A stretch of DNA of 8,839 nt from the NCBI GenBank assembly GCA_025938055.1, contig JAICQC010000183.1:1-8839 (forward strand), in the 5' to 3' direction. The notes below the pieces were generated by a model. That model worked only from the letters and a program-made list of their open reading frames with translations. It ran no database searches and was not told the DNA's origin. Numbering within the stretch: position 1 is the stretch's first letter; the number at the start of each line of letters is the position of its first letter. The stretch is from Anaerolineales bacterium. Lineage in GTDB: Bacteria; Chloroflexota; Anaerolineae; Anaerolineales; Villigracilaceae. Positions 1-5,464 of the stretch are shown one piece after another. A program made the translations under genes and the position numbers.

Positions 1-204
1 CTTTCCGGTATGAAGAGATCCGAAGAAGACATCTCGCGTCTTGAAAAAGAACTAAAAGAAGCCGAGTCTCACATCGAACGCCTGGAAACACTTCTGGCAG
101 GCGACTTTGCAAAGAAGGCTCCTGCCCAGCTGGTGGCAAAAGAGCGCGAAAAACTTGCAGGCTACCAGGAAACGGCAGAAAAAATCAAGGCACAGCTAAG
201 ATAA
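1..204 (+). CDS. valS: Valyl-tRNA synthetase, C-terminal end (partial)
   Basis: These are the last 67 codons of a gene that begins before the window; the reading frame is open from base 1 and ends with TAA. The peptide is a highly charged helix with heptad-like Leu spacing (SRLEKELKEAESHIERLETL), followed by a segment with FAKKAPAQLVAKEREKLAGY. The pattern 'FxxKAPxxxVxxEReKL' near the C-terminus is typical of the tRNA-binding coiled-coil arm of valyl-tRNA synthetase, the cytoplasmic enzyme that charges tRNA-Val. The ATG at base 10 is only an internal Met, not a start. A stand-alone coiled-coil protein is the alternative, but the ValS-like motif makes it unlikely. The catalytic domains are outside the window and cannot be checked. 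Confidence 0.85.
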   Translation, partial: LSGMKRSEEDISRLEKELKEAESHIERLETLLAGDFAKKAPAQLVAKEREKLAGYQETAEKIKAQLR

Positions 205-221
205 CGAACAGGCAGGTCACG

Positions 222-251
222 TTTTCAACGTAGACCATTTTGAGATATAAT
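222..251 (+). promoter_or_regulatory. Sigma-70-type promoter for the riboflavin importer operon
   Basis: A perfect TATAAT -10 box lies at 246-251. A weaker -35 candidate, TTTTCA/TTTCAA, sits at 222-228 with 17-18 nt spacing. Transcription would start near 258, about a dozen bases before the first riboswitch stem. That is the layout expected for a riboswitch-controlled leader and separates this operon from valS. The -35 assignment is the weak part. Confidence 0.7.
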
Positions 252-269
252 CTCAACAACTAAATAAAA

Positions 270-416
270 ACCTTCGGGGCAGGGTGACATGGCGCTACAG
301 CGCCATGAATTCCCGATCGGTGGTATAGCCCACGAGTGCTTCGACACGGCTTCGCCAGTCAGCACATGATCCGGTGAAACTCCGGAGCCGACAGTTATAG
401 TCTGGATAAAAGAAGG
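270..416 (+). ncRNA. FMN riboswitch (RFN element)
   Basis: This matches the conserved RFN consensus along its whole length. The closing stem P1 is CCTTC (271-275) with GAAGG (412-416). Next come GGGGCAGGGTG (276-286) and TTCCCGATCGGTGGTA (310-325). These are followed by AGCCCACGAG (327-336), GATCCGGTGAAACTCCGG (368-385) and AGCCGACAGTTATAGTCTGGAT (386-407). The P2 arm carries an 8-bp extension, CATGGCGC/GCGCCATG (288-307), and a variable arm is closed by GTGC/GCAC. The family binds FMN in nascent mRNA and usually lowers expression of riboflavin synthesis or uptake genes when FMN is plentiful. With a terminator directly downstream, this one probably acts by transcription attenuation. Confidence 0.97.
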
Positions 417-446
417 ATGTAGGCTCACGCGAGTCTGATTCAAGTT

Positions 447-483
447 AAGTCCCGAAAACAAAGTTTGTTTTCGGGACTTTTTT
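447..483 (+). terminator. Riboswitch-controlled intrinsic terminator
   Basis: The arm AAGTCCCGAAAACA (447-460) pairs perfectly with TGTTTTCGGGACTT (466-479) around a 5-nt loop, and a run of six T ends at 483. It lies 30 nt after the FMN riboswitch and before the permease gene, so it is the expression platform. Its 5' arm (449-456) can instead pair with the 5' strand of riboswitch stem P1 and the next bases (273-280). FMN binding, by forming P1, would release the terminator arm and stop transcription. Confidence 0.93.
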
Positions 484-631
484 GCAGAGTGCGTTATCGA
501 ATCAGGCTCGGCAAATGCCCGCTTCGCGTCCGCGCCCCGTAGACTTTGTCCGCGAGGCGCTTTTCTATCTACACGATTCCCCTGACGCCACCGACACCGT
601 GCGCAAAAGACACTGCCTGGAACGTTTTCTT
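484..631 (+). other. Leader between terminator and permease start; coding status unclear
   Basis: About 150 bases separate the terminator from the ATG chosen for the permease. The stretch is open in the permease frame, with a TTG at 482 inside the terminator T-run and an ATG at 515. Neither has a convincing Shine-Dalgarno sequence. The hypothetical N-terminal extension is Arg/Pro-rich, then mildly helical, and looks unlike the family. I read it as untranslated leader, but cannot exclude translation from 515. No second promoter or other element is evident. Confidence 0.45.
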
Positions 632-1420
632 ATGAACCCAAACCTTATTCATACTCTCTCACGAAACAGCTCGCGCAACTGGCTCGGGTTGATGTCCATT
701 CTTCTGGGCATCCTTGCATGGCATTTCATAACTCGCGATGGCAGAATACCAAATTTCATTCTGCCATCGCCTCTCAGTGTGTGGACTCGTTTCCTGAAAG
801 CTATCAATGATGGGAGTTTGATATATCACACGGGCATTACGCTACTGGAGATCGTGTTGGGGCTGCTGGCTGGAACCGTCTTCGCGACCATCGTGGGGTA
901 TATCCTTGCGAAGTCGCGCGCACTGGAAAGAGTTCTCTCACCGTATCTGGTGGCGAGCCAGGCGATTCCCATTGTGGCGATCGCGCCATTGCTTGTCATC
1001 TGGCTCGGAGATGGGATCCTATCGAAGGTGGTGATCTGTGCCCTGATCGTGTTCTTCCCCGTGCTGGTGAATACGATCGTAGGCGTGCGTGCAGTGCCGA
1101 CAGCCTTATATGATCTCATGAATTCCATCCACGCTTCCCGCTCGCAAATTCTATGGAAGGTCGAAGTGCCGGCGTCGCTGCCTGTTTTCCTTGGAGGGCT
1201 GCGCATCGGTGCAACGTTATCGGTGATCGGCGCGATCGTCGGGGAGCTGGTGGATGCAGAGGAGGGACTCGGCTTCCTCCTGCAGTTGGGAGACTTCCAA
1301 TACGATACACCGATGGTATTTGTTGCGGTCTTCATGCTGATCGCACTGGCGCTGGTCTTATACGGAATTGTGACATTACTTGAAAAAAGATTTCTGAAGT
1401 GGCAAAACACCGCGCGCTAA
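632..1420 (+). CDS. ribX: ABC transporter permease, probable riboflavin importer subunit (RibX-like)
   Basis: This is a 262-residue inner-membrane permease of the SsuC/ThiX/TauC type (BPD_transp_1 family), the translocation channel of an ABC importer. Hydrophobic segments lie at about residues 17-33, 67-92, 108-126, 130-152, 186-206 and 227-249. The cytoplasmic EAA-type loop that docks to the ATPase is at about 164-191 (SRSQILWKVEVPASLPVFLGG). IPNFILPSPLSVW near residue 39 is typical of this family. The ATG at 632 gives the normal family length and has GGAA nine bases upstream. The upstream TTG at 482 lies inside the terminator tail and was rejected. An FMN riboswitch precedes the gene and a solute-binding lipoprotein gene follows 20 nt later, so riboflavin uptake is the likely role. 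FMN-riboswitch-linked RibXY importers have been predicted in Chloroflexi. Substrate specificity is inferred from the riboswitch, not from the permease. Confidence 0.87.
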   Translation: MNPNLIHTLSRNSSRNWLGLMSILLGILAWHFITRDGRIPNFILPSPLSVWTRFLKAINDGSLIYHTGITLLEIVLGLLAGTVFATIVGYILAKSRALERVLSPYLVASQAIPIVAIAPLLVIWLGDGILSKVVICALIVFFPVLVNTIVGVRAVPTALYDLMNSIHASRSQILWKVEVPASLPVFLGGLRIGATLSVIGAIVGELVDAEEGLGFLLQLGDFQYDTPMVFVAVFMLIALALVLYGIVTLLEKRFLKWQNTAR

Positions 1421-1440
1421 GCGCAGTAAGGAGAAGATCT

Positions 1441-2421
1441 ATGTTTCGCAAGTTCATGTTGATCACGCTCGGGATGGCAATCGCTCTTTCAGCGTGCGGC
1501 AGTCCCGGGTCAGCGAACGGATCGGGTGAGTTGACCCAGATCCGCCTGCCAATGGGATACATCCCAAACATCCAATTCGCGCCGTTCTATGTCGCTATCG
1601 AAAAAGGCTATTTCCATGAGGCGGGCATCGAGCTCGAACCGGACTACAAGTTCGAGACAGACGGGGTCGCGCTGGTGGGCGCCGGTGAGGTGCCATTCGC
1701 GGTCGTCTCGGGGGAACAGGTGCTGCTGGCGCGGGCACAGGGACTGCCGGTCACGTACGTCGCCGCGTGGTACCAGCAGTACCCCGTTTCGGTGGTCGCG
1801 AAGAGTGAGGTCGGTGTGCTTATCCCTCAGGACCTGCAAGGCAAGAAGATCGGCTTGCCCGGTCTCTTCGGGGCAAATTACGTTGGGTTGCGGGCATTGT
1901 TGTTCGAAGCCGAAATGAGCGAAAGCGATGTGTCCCTCGATTCGATCGGTTTCAACCAGGTGGATTTGCTGGCAACAGGGGAACAAGACGTGGTGGTGGG
2001 GTACGCGGCGAATGAACCCATCCAGCTGCGAGCGCGCGGGATCGCCGTGACCGAGATCCGCGTGGCAGAGTACGTGCAGCTTGCATCGAACGGTATTCTG
2101 GCGAACGAACAGGTGATCGCAGAAAACCCGGAGCTTGTGCGCGCGTTTGTGGGTGCATTTCTGAAAGGACTTGCCGATACGATCGCCAATCCTGAGGAAG
2201 CGTTTGACCTGAGTGAAGCGCATATCCCGAACTTCGCTGATCTCGATGCCGAGGTACAGAGACAGGTGTTGGAAACGTCCATCGAGCAGTGGCAGGCGGA
2301 GCGCCTCGGGTACTCTGACCCGCAAGCCTGGGAGAACATGCAAGATATTTTGCTGGAGATGGACTTGATCACCGAGGACACGGAATTGGACAAGGCGTTT
2401 ACAAATGAGTTTGTTCCGTAA
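1441..2421 (+). CDS. ribY: ABC transporter solute-binding lipoprotein, NMT1/THI5-like (RibY-like)
   Basis: This 326-residue extracytoplasmic lipoprotein would capture the substrate and deliver it to the neighbouring permease. It starts with a short signal peptide and a lipobox L16-S17-A18-C19. A Ser/Gly linker follows, then a two-lobe SsuA/THI5-type domain: MGYIPNIQFAPFYVAIEKGY at 38-57, the GAGEVPFAVVSGEQVLLARA region at about 80-99, and the second lobe from about residue 120 (KIGLPGLFGANYVGL at 136-150). The ATG at 1441 is chosen because AAGGAG (1428-1433) lies 7 nt upstream and the lipobox then falls at the right distance; an in-frame ATG at 1399 would overlap the permease gene. By fold alone a thiamine-pyrimidine (ThiY-like) ligand would be possible. 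The FMN riboswitch argues for riboflavin or a related flavin. Its stop codon overlaps the first base of a palindromic repeat. Confidence 0.88.
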   Translation: MFRKFMLITLGMAIALSACGSPGSANGSGELTQIRLPMGYIPNIQFAPFYVAIEKGYFHEAGIELEPDYKFETDGVALVGAGEVPFAVVSGEQVLLARAQGLPVTYVAAWYQQYPVSVVAKSEVGVLIPQDLQGKKIGLPGLFGANYVGLRALLFEAEMSESDVSLDSIGFNQVDLLATGEQDVVVGYAANEPIQLRARGIAVTEIRVAEYVQLASNGILANEQVIAENPELVRAFVGAFLKGLADTIANPEEAFDLSEAHIPNFADLDAEVQRQVLETSIEQWQAERLGYSDPQAWENMQDILLEMDLITEDTELDKAFTNEFVP

Positions 2422-2556
2422 TGTCATTGCGAGGAGTAGCGCTGCAAGCGCAACGACGAAGCAATCTCCCGTTTCATGAGAAGCGGGAGATTGCTTCGGG
2501 CACGCTTCGACTACGCCTACGGCTCCGCTCAGCGCGAAATGCGCTCGCAATGACAT
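2421..2556 (+). repeat. 136-bp palindromic repeat (MITE/REP-like) with 13-bp terminal inverted repeats
   Basis: ATGTCATTGCGAG (2421-2433) is the exact reverse complement of CTCGCAATGACAT (2544-2556). Inside is a long hairpin: GAAGCAATCTCCCG (2458-2471) pairs with CGGGAGATTGCTTC (2484-2497), extending through TTTC/GAAG to an 18-bp stem (one wobble) with an ATGA loop. A smaller GCGCT/AGCGC hairpin sits at 2439-2451. No reading frame makes a credible protein. The CATTGCGAG...GAAGCAATCTC pattern resembles short non-autonomous repeats present in many copies in some bacterial genomes. Copy number cannot be seen here. It lies inside the importer operon, from the ribY stop to 8 nt before the ATPase ATG. 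Confidence 0.85.
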
Positions 2557-2564
2557 AAAAGACT

Positions 2565-3314
2565 ATGCCTCACACCCCCATCCTCACCATACGCAATTTG
2601 AGCGCCGTGTTTCCCGATAACAACGGCGGGTTGCGCGCGCTGGATGATGTTTCCTTCTATGTGCATCCCCGCGAGTTCGTCTGTGTCCTGGGTCCCTCCG
2701 GCTCGGGCAAGACCACTCTCCTGCGCATTCTTGCCGGATTGATCTCTCCGACCTCAGGCTCATTTATGTTCGGGCATGGGGAGCAGCCGAGCACGGGCAT
2801 GGTCTTTCAACAGCCAAACCTGATGCCATGGCGAACAGTAATCGAAAACATCAAACTTCCGCTTGAGGTGAAGGGAATGGAGGACGCTGCAGCGCGTCTG
2901 AAAGCGCAGGAGATGATCGAGCTGGTTGGTTTACAGGGATTCGAGGACTCACTGCCCCGCGAGCTCTCCGGTGGGATGGCGCAGCGCGTGGCGCTCGCGC
3001 GGGCGCTCATCCATGACCCGGATCTGCTCCTGCTCGATGAGCCCTTCGGCTCGCTGGATGCTCTCACCCGCGAACGCATGTGGAACGAATTGTCGCGCAT
3101 CTGGCAGATGCGTCAGAAAACGGTCATTATGGTGACGCACTCAATCAACGAGTCACTATTTTTAGCAGACCGCGTGCTGGTGCTGACGCAGCGCCCCGGC
3201 AAAGTGAAGTTCGATTTGAACGTGGACCTGCCGCGCCCGCGGCAGGATGACATACGCTACACACCTCACTTTGGAGAGCTCGCACGCAAACTGCGAGAGT
3301 CGATTGGCAGTTAG
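2565..3314 (+). CDS. ABC transporter ATP-binding protein of the riboflavin importer
   Basis: This is the 249-residue ATPase that would power the RibXY-type importer from the cytoplasmic face; it belongs to the SsuB/TauB/ThiZ group. All motifs are intact: Walker A GPSGSGKT (43-50), Q-loop Gln82 in VFQQPNLMPW, signature LSGGM (134-138), Walker B LLLLDE (154-159) with catalytic Glu159, D-loop SLDA (163-166) and switch His192. VFQQPNLMPWRTVIENI is characteristic of this nitrate/sulfonate/thiamine-type subfamily. No clear Shine-Dalgarno sequence precedes the ATG, because the palindromic repeat ends only 8 nt upstream. It is co-directional with ribX and ribY and is presumably co-transcribed through the repeat. 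Its TAG overlaps the stop codon of the convergent gene by 4 bp. I give no symbol because ribZ already names an unrelated transporter. Confidence 0.9.
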   Translation: MPHTPILTIRNLSAVFPDNNGGLRALDDVSFYVHPREFVCVLGPSGSGKTTLLRILAGLISPTSGSFMFGHGEQPSTGMVFQQPNLMPWRTVIENIKLPLEVKGMEDAAARLKAQEMIELVGLQGFEDSLPRELSGGMAQRVALARALIHDPDLLLLDEPFGSLDALTRERMWNELSRIWQMRQKTVIMVTHSINESLFLADRVLVLTQRPGKVKFDLNVDLPRPRQDDIRYTPHFGELARKLRESIGS

Positions 3315-3904
3315 GGCGCGATCCACACGACGAACGTCAGTTCCGATTTTTTGTATTGACCCGTGATCTCCCAGCAGCCCAGAGTGGGGAAATCCACGCC
3401 GGTAAGCATGGCTTCTCCGATGTCATCGGCGAACGCATTCGTTGCTCCGTAGAACTTGAGCGGAGGCGATTCGGCGTCAAGCCTTTGTCCGATCACCAAC
3501 AGGGCAGGCTTAAGTTCATCCTTTAATACGTACGAGTCGCTCCACCACATGATCTTTTGCGTAAAGCCTCCCGGGTTATCTGGCAATCCCCACCAGACCC
3601 CGTCCGTAGGGAGAGCAGTCCACAATTCCTCCGCCCCATACCAGAATATTCCCTTCCAGGGTGCGATGGGTGCGTATGGTTCCGGCGCGCGGAAGGAACC
3701 GTTTTCCGAGGTCGTGACCGGGCAATCTACCGGAGGGATTAAGGCTGCCGCTTCAGCTTCTGCCGTTGCGGTCAGTTCGGAGGCACTGGGCACATCAGTT
3801 GCCATCCGGTAATCCTCCAGCGACTTAATCTGTGTGCGTGAATCACAGCCGACCAGCAAGGTGACGAAGAGAAGAATTAAGAGATGGGAATTCAATCTTT
3901 GCAT
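3311..3904 (-). CDS. Uncharacterised Trp-rich lipoprotein
   Basis: I do not recognise a named family. The 197-residue product has a signal peptide with lipobox L17-V18-G19-C20, so it is probably anchored outside the cytoplasmic membrane. An Ala/Thr/Glu-rich linker spans about 40-55 (TATAEAEAAAL), and a compact domain follows from about 57 to the end. Landmarks are WKGIFWYGAEELWTALPTDG (83-102), several Trp residues (83, 88, 95, 104-105, 120-121), TNAFADD (155-161) and GCWEITG near residue 176, then ELTFVVW (188-194). Apart from the lipid Cys, only C61 and C177 are present, so they may form a disulfide. GGAG lies 5 nt before the ATG. The gene follows a kelch lipoprotein gene by 42 nt and shares its MQRL start and leader motif. 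The 3' end overlaps the convergent ATPase stop. Confidence 0.85.
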   Translation of the reverse strand: MQRLNSHLLILLFVTLLVGCDSRTQIKSLEDYRMATDVPSASELTATAEAEAAALIPPVDCPVTTSENGSFRAPEPYAPIAPWKGIFWYGAEELWTALPTDGVWWGLPDNPGGFTQKIMWWSDSYVLKDELKPALLVIGQRLDAESPPLKFYGATNAFADDIGEAMLTGVDFPTLGCWEITGQYKKSELTFVVWIAP

Positions 3905-3922
3905 GGGGTCTCCAAGTAAATC

Positions 3923-3938
3923 TTCAATCCTTATACAC
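3923..3938 (-). promoter_or_regulatory. Leader motif shared with the kelch gene (copy 2)
   Basis: On the plus strand TTCAATCCTTATACAC, i.e. GTGTATAAGGATTGAA in the gene's direction, ending 18 nt before the lipoprotein ATG. The same sequence with one base deleted precedes the kelch gene. TATAAG could serve as a -10 box, but no convincing -35 is visible, so promoter function is a guess. Confidence 0.4.
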
Positions 3939-3946
3939 TATAGGCT

Positions 3947-5128
3947 TCATCCGCAATATAGCCAGGCTTTGGCGCTTGGCAGGATGTTTCCGTTGTACCC
4001 GCCGCTGATCAAAACCTGACCGTTCGACAGTGGGGTCAGCACAGAAAAGTAATAATCATCATCCAGTGTACCGCCCGAGATGAATTCCTGATTCTGAGCA
4101 TCGAAGATTTCGATCTGACGGTTGCCGCCGCCGATTAGAACATTTCCGTCGGCAAGGAGAACCGCCGCGTCTGCGAGCTTAAACCGCTCATGATTCATGT
4201 CCTGAATCTTTGTAAATGTATTTGCCCGGACGTCGTAAAGTTCCGCGCTGTCATATTTCCCTGTCCAGTCCTGCGCATTCGACCCGCCCAGAATGAGAAC
4301 ATTCCCATCCTTTAGCAGCACGGCTGCATGTTTATATCGAACGCTATTGGCGTCGTTTGTGAAGGTGAATGTACCGGTATCGGGATCATAGATCTCTGCG
4401 CTGGCGAGTACTTCGTCGTTGCTGGAAGTGCCTCCGACAAGCAATACCTTTCCATCAGGCAGAAGGGTGGCAGTGTGCCCCATCCGCCCGTTGTTCAAGA
4501 TTCCTGCAGGGGCAAATGATTTTGCGGCAGGATCATAGAGTTCAGCGGTGAGTTGCAGAGTATTTCGAGCAGAATCACCGCCCGCAATGAGGACCTTTCC
4601 ATCCTTCAGCAGGGTCGCGGTGAAGCCCTGCCTGGGAGCCATCAGACTCCCTGTATATACAAAGGTTCCTGTCTGCGGATCGTACAATTCTGCAGTGGAT
4701 GTACGACTGTCTTGATCCCAGCCACCAGTAATGAGCACCTGGCCGCTCTCCAGCAATGTAGAGGTGTGTCCATTGCGTGGTTCGTTCAAATCGCGGATTA
4801 GCGAAAAGGTGTTGTAAACAGGGTCGAATAGTTCAGCGCTTGCGATCGCAACCTCGGAGGTACCATCCTCGCGAAATCCACCGGCGATTAACACGTTGCC
4901 ATCGGGTAGAAGCGTGGCAGTGTGTGCGGCTCGTTCGACATTCATCTGGAAAGCAGAGGACAGGCATTTCAAATATGGATTAGCAGAATCAATGAGTGAC
5001 GAAGTTGACTCTTGTGGGACTGCAGTTTCCTGCTCGGACCCGACCTGGGTGGTGGAAAATGATGGAATACAGGCAGCTAAGAGCGCTGCAAGAACGACGA
5101 GCGAATATAGAATGTACAGCCTTTGCAT
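3947..5128 (-). CDS. Kelch-repeat beta-propeller lipoprotein
   Basis: This 393-residue exported lipoprotein has lipobox L17-A18-A19-C20, a Ser/Thr/Gln-rich linker to about residue 50, then seven repeats of roughly 45-52 residues. Each repeat carries 'HTATLLPDGNVLIAGG'-like strands (diglycines near 83, 135, 183, 232, 281, 333 and 376) and most carry a following 'SAELYDPxTGTF' strand. Seven repeats predict one complete seven-bladed propeller. C55 and C392 flank the propeller and are the only other cysteines, so a ring-closing disulfide is plausible. Kelch propellers usually bind proteins or glycans; some relatives are galactose-oxidase-like, but no copper-oxidase residues can be assigned here. 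The ATG at 5126-5128 is chosen over an upstream in-frame start because AGGAGG lies 4 nt before it and the signal peptide begins there. Ligand and role are unknown. Confidence 0.88.
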   Translation of the reverse strand: MQRLYILYSLVVLAALLAACIPSFSTTQVGSEQETAVPQESTSSLIDSANPYLKCLSSAFQMNVERAAHTATLLPDGNVLIAGGFREDGTSEVAIASAELFDPVYNTFSLIRDLNEPRNGHTSTLLESGQVLITGGWDQDSRTSTAELYDPQTGTFVYTGSLMAPRQGFTATLLKDGKVLIAGGDSARNTLQLTAELYDPAAKSFAPAGILNNGRMGHTATLLPDGKVLLVGGTSSNDEVLASAEIYDPDTGTFTFTNDANSVRYKHAAVLLKDGNVLILGGSNAQDWTGKYDSAELYDVRANTFTKIQDMNHERFKLADAAVLLADGNVLIGGGNRQIEIFDAQNQEFISGGTLDDDYYFSVLTPLSNGQVLISGGYNGNILPSAKAWLYCG

Positions 5129-5143
5129 GGAGCCTCCTGAGGT

Positions 5144-5158
5144 TTCAATCCTATACAC
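5144..5158 (-). promoter_or_regulatory. Leader motif shared with the downstream lipoprotein gene (copy 1)
   Basis: On the plus strand TTCAATCCTATACAC, i.e. GTGTATAGGATTGAA in the gene's direction, ending 15 nt before the kelch ATG and just upstream of its AGGAGG. It matches the motif at 3923-3938 except for one missing base. It may be part of a promoter (TATAGG as a poor -10) or a regulator site. Confidence 0.4.
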
Positions 5159-5186
5159 CGCGAAGCCGGGTATGGTTCCAGTTTGA

Positions 5187-5212
5187 AAACAAAAATGCGC
5201 CGTGAAGCGCAT
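5187..5212 (-). terminator. Intrinsic terminator of the cyclase-DUF3052-DUF2277 operon
   Basis: On the minus strand ATGCGC, a 6-nt loop TTCACG, and GCGCAT are followed by TTTTGTTTTC. The stem is 6 bp and GC-rich, and the T-rich tail is interrupted by one G. It lies 32 nt past the DUF2277 stop codon and before the kelch gene's leader, so it separates the two transcription units. Confidence 0.7.
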
Positions 5213-5244
5213 CTAGGAATTCTCAGAGACGAGCCGCGAATGCT

Positions 5245-5463
5245 TTAAATGCTCGTTGGATGATGATACACATTGACCTCATTCAATAACTTCCTCGTCG
5301 CTGCAGCGACCTCTTCGACCGCCTTCTCGAAGGCTGCTTCATTAGCGCGGGAGGGCTTCCGATATCCGCTCACTTTTCTCACAAACTGCAATGCCGCGGC
5401 GCGGATTTCCTCCTCCGTGGCAGGGACTTCTACATTCCTTAATTGCTTGATACTTCTGCACAT
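5245..5463 (-). CDS. DUF2277 family protein
   Basis: This 72-residue protein matches the DUF2277 family along its whole length, from the hallmark start MCRSIKQLRN through ATEEEIRAAALQFVRKVSGYRKPSRANEAAFEKAVEEVAAATRKLL (motif blocks at about 16-60). It is predicted to be cytoplasmic, alpha-helical and basic; no biochemical function is established that I know of. The conserved Cys2 and the RKxSGxRKPSRxNE block (about 29-42) are intact. The length is normal for the family. GGAG lies 6 nt before the ATG, inside the end of the preceding DUF3052-like gene, whose stop is only 1 nt away. It is therefore very likely translated from the same mRNA and by translational coupling. It is the last gene before the terminator. 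Confidence 0.92.
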   Translation of the reverse strand: MCRSIKQLRNVEVPATEEEIRAAALQFVRKVSGYRKPSRANEAAFEKAVEEVAAATRKLLNEVNVYHHPTSI

Positions 5464-5464
5464 A

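Noticed and set aside
225..461. 78-codon open frame antisense to the leader
   Set aside because: It covers the FMN riboswitch and is explained by its conserved RNA sequence.
826..1410. 194-codon open frame on the minus strand
   Set aside because: Antisense shadow of the permease; Ser/Thr/Pro-rich and lacking a ribosome site.
1399..1440. Earlier start for the ribY-like lipoprotein
   Set aside because: It would overlap the permease end, has no ribosome site, and would push the signal peptide 14 residues inward; AAGGAG favours 1441.
1510..2556. 348-codon open frame on the minus strand
   Set aside because: It is antisense to the ribY-like gene and starts inside the palindromic repeat; composition is that of a shadow frame (many His/Arg/Gln) and no family resemblance is seen.
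632..3314. Thiamine-precursor (ThiXYZ) or sulfonate (SsuABC) transporter
   Set aside because: Fold families agree, but the leader is clearly an FMN, not a TPP, riboswitch, so a flavin substrate is favoured; not fully excluded.
4060..4930. Periodic DNA repeats on the minus strand
   Set aside because: The periodicity is the coding consequence of the kelch protein repeats; the nucleotide copies are diverged and are not a CRISPR or satellite array.
5129..5212. Upstream start for the kelch lipoprotein
   Set aside because: It would begin within the terminator hairpin and put 28 residues before the signal peptide; AGGAGG fits the ATG at 5128.
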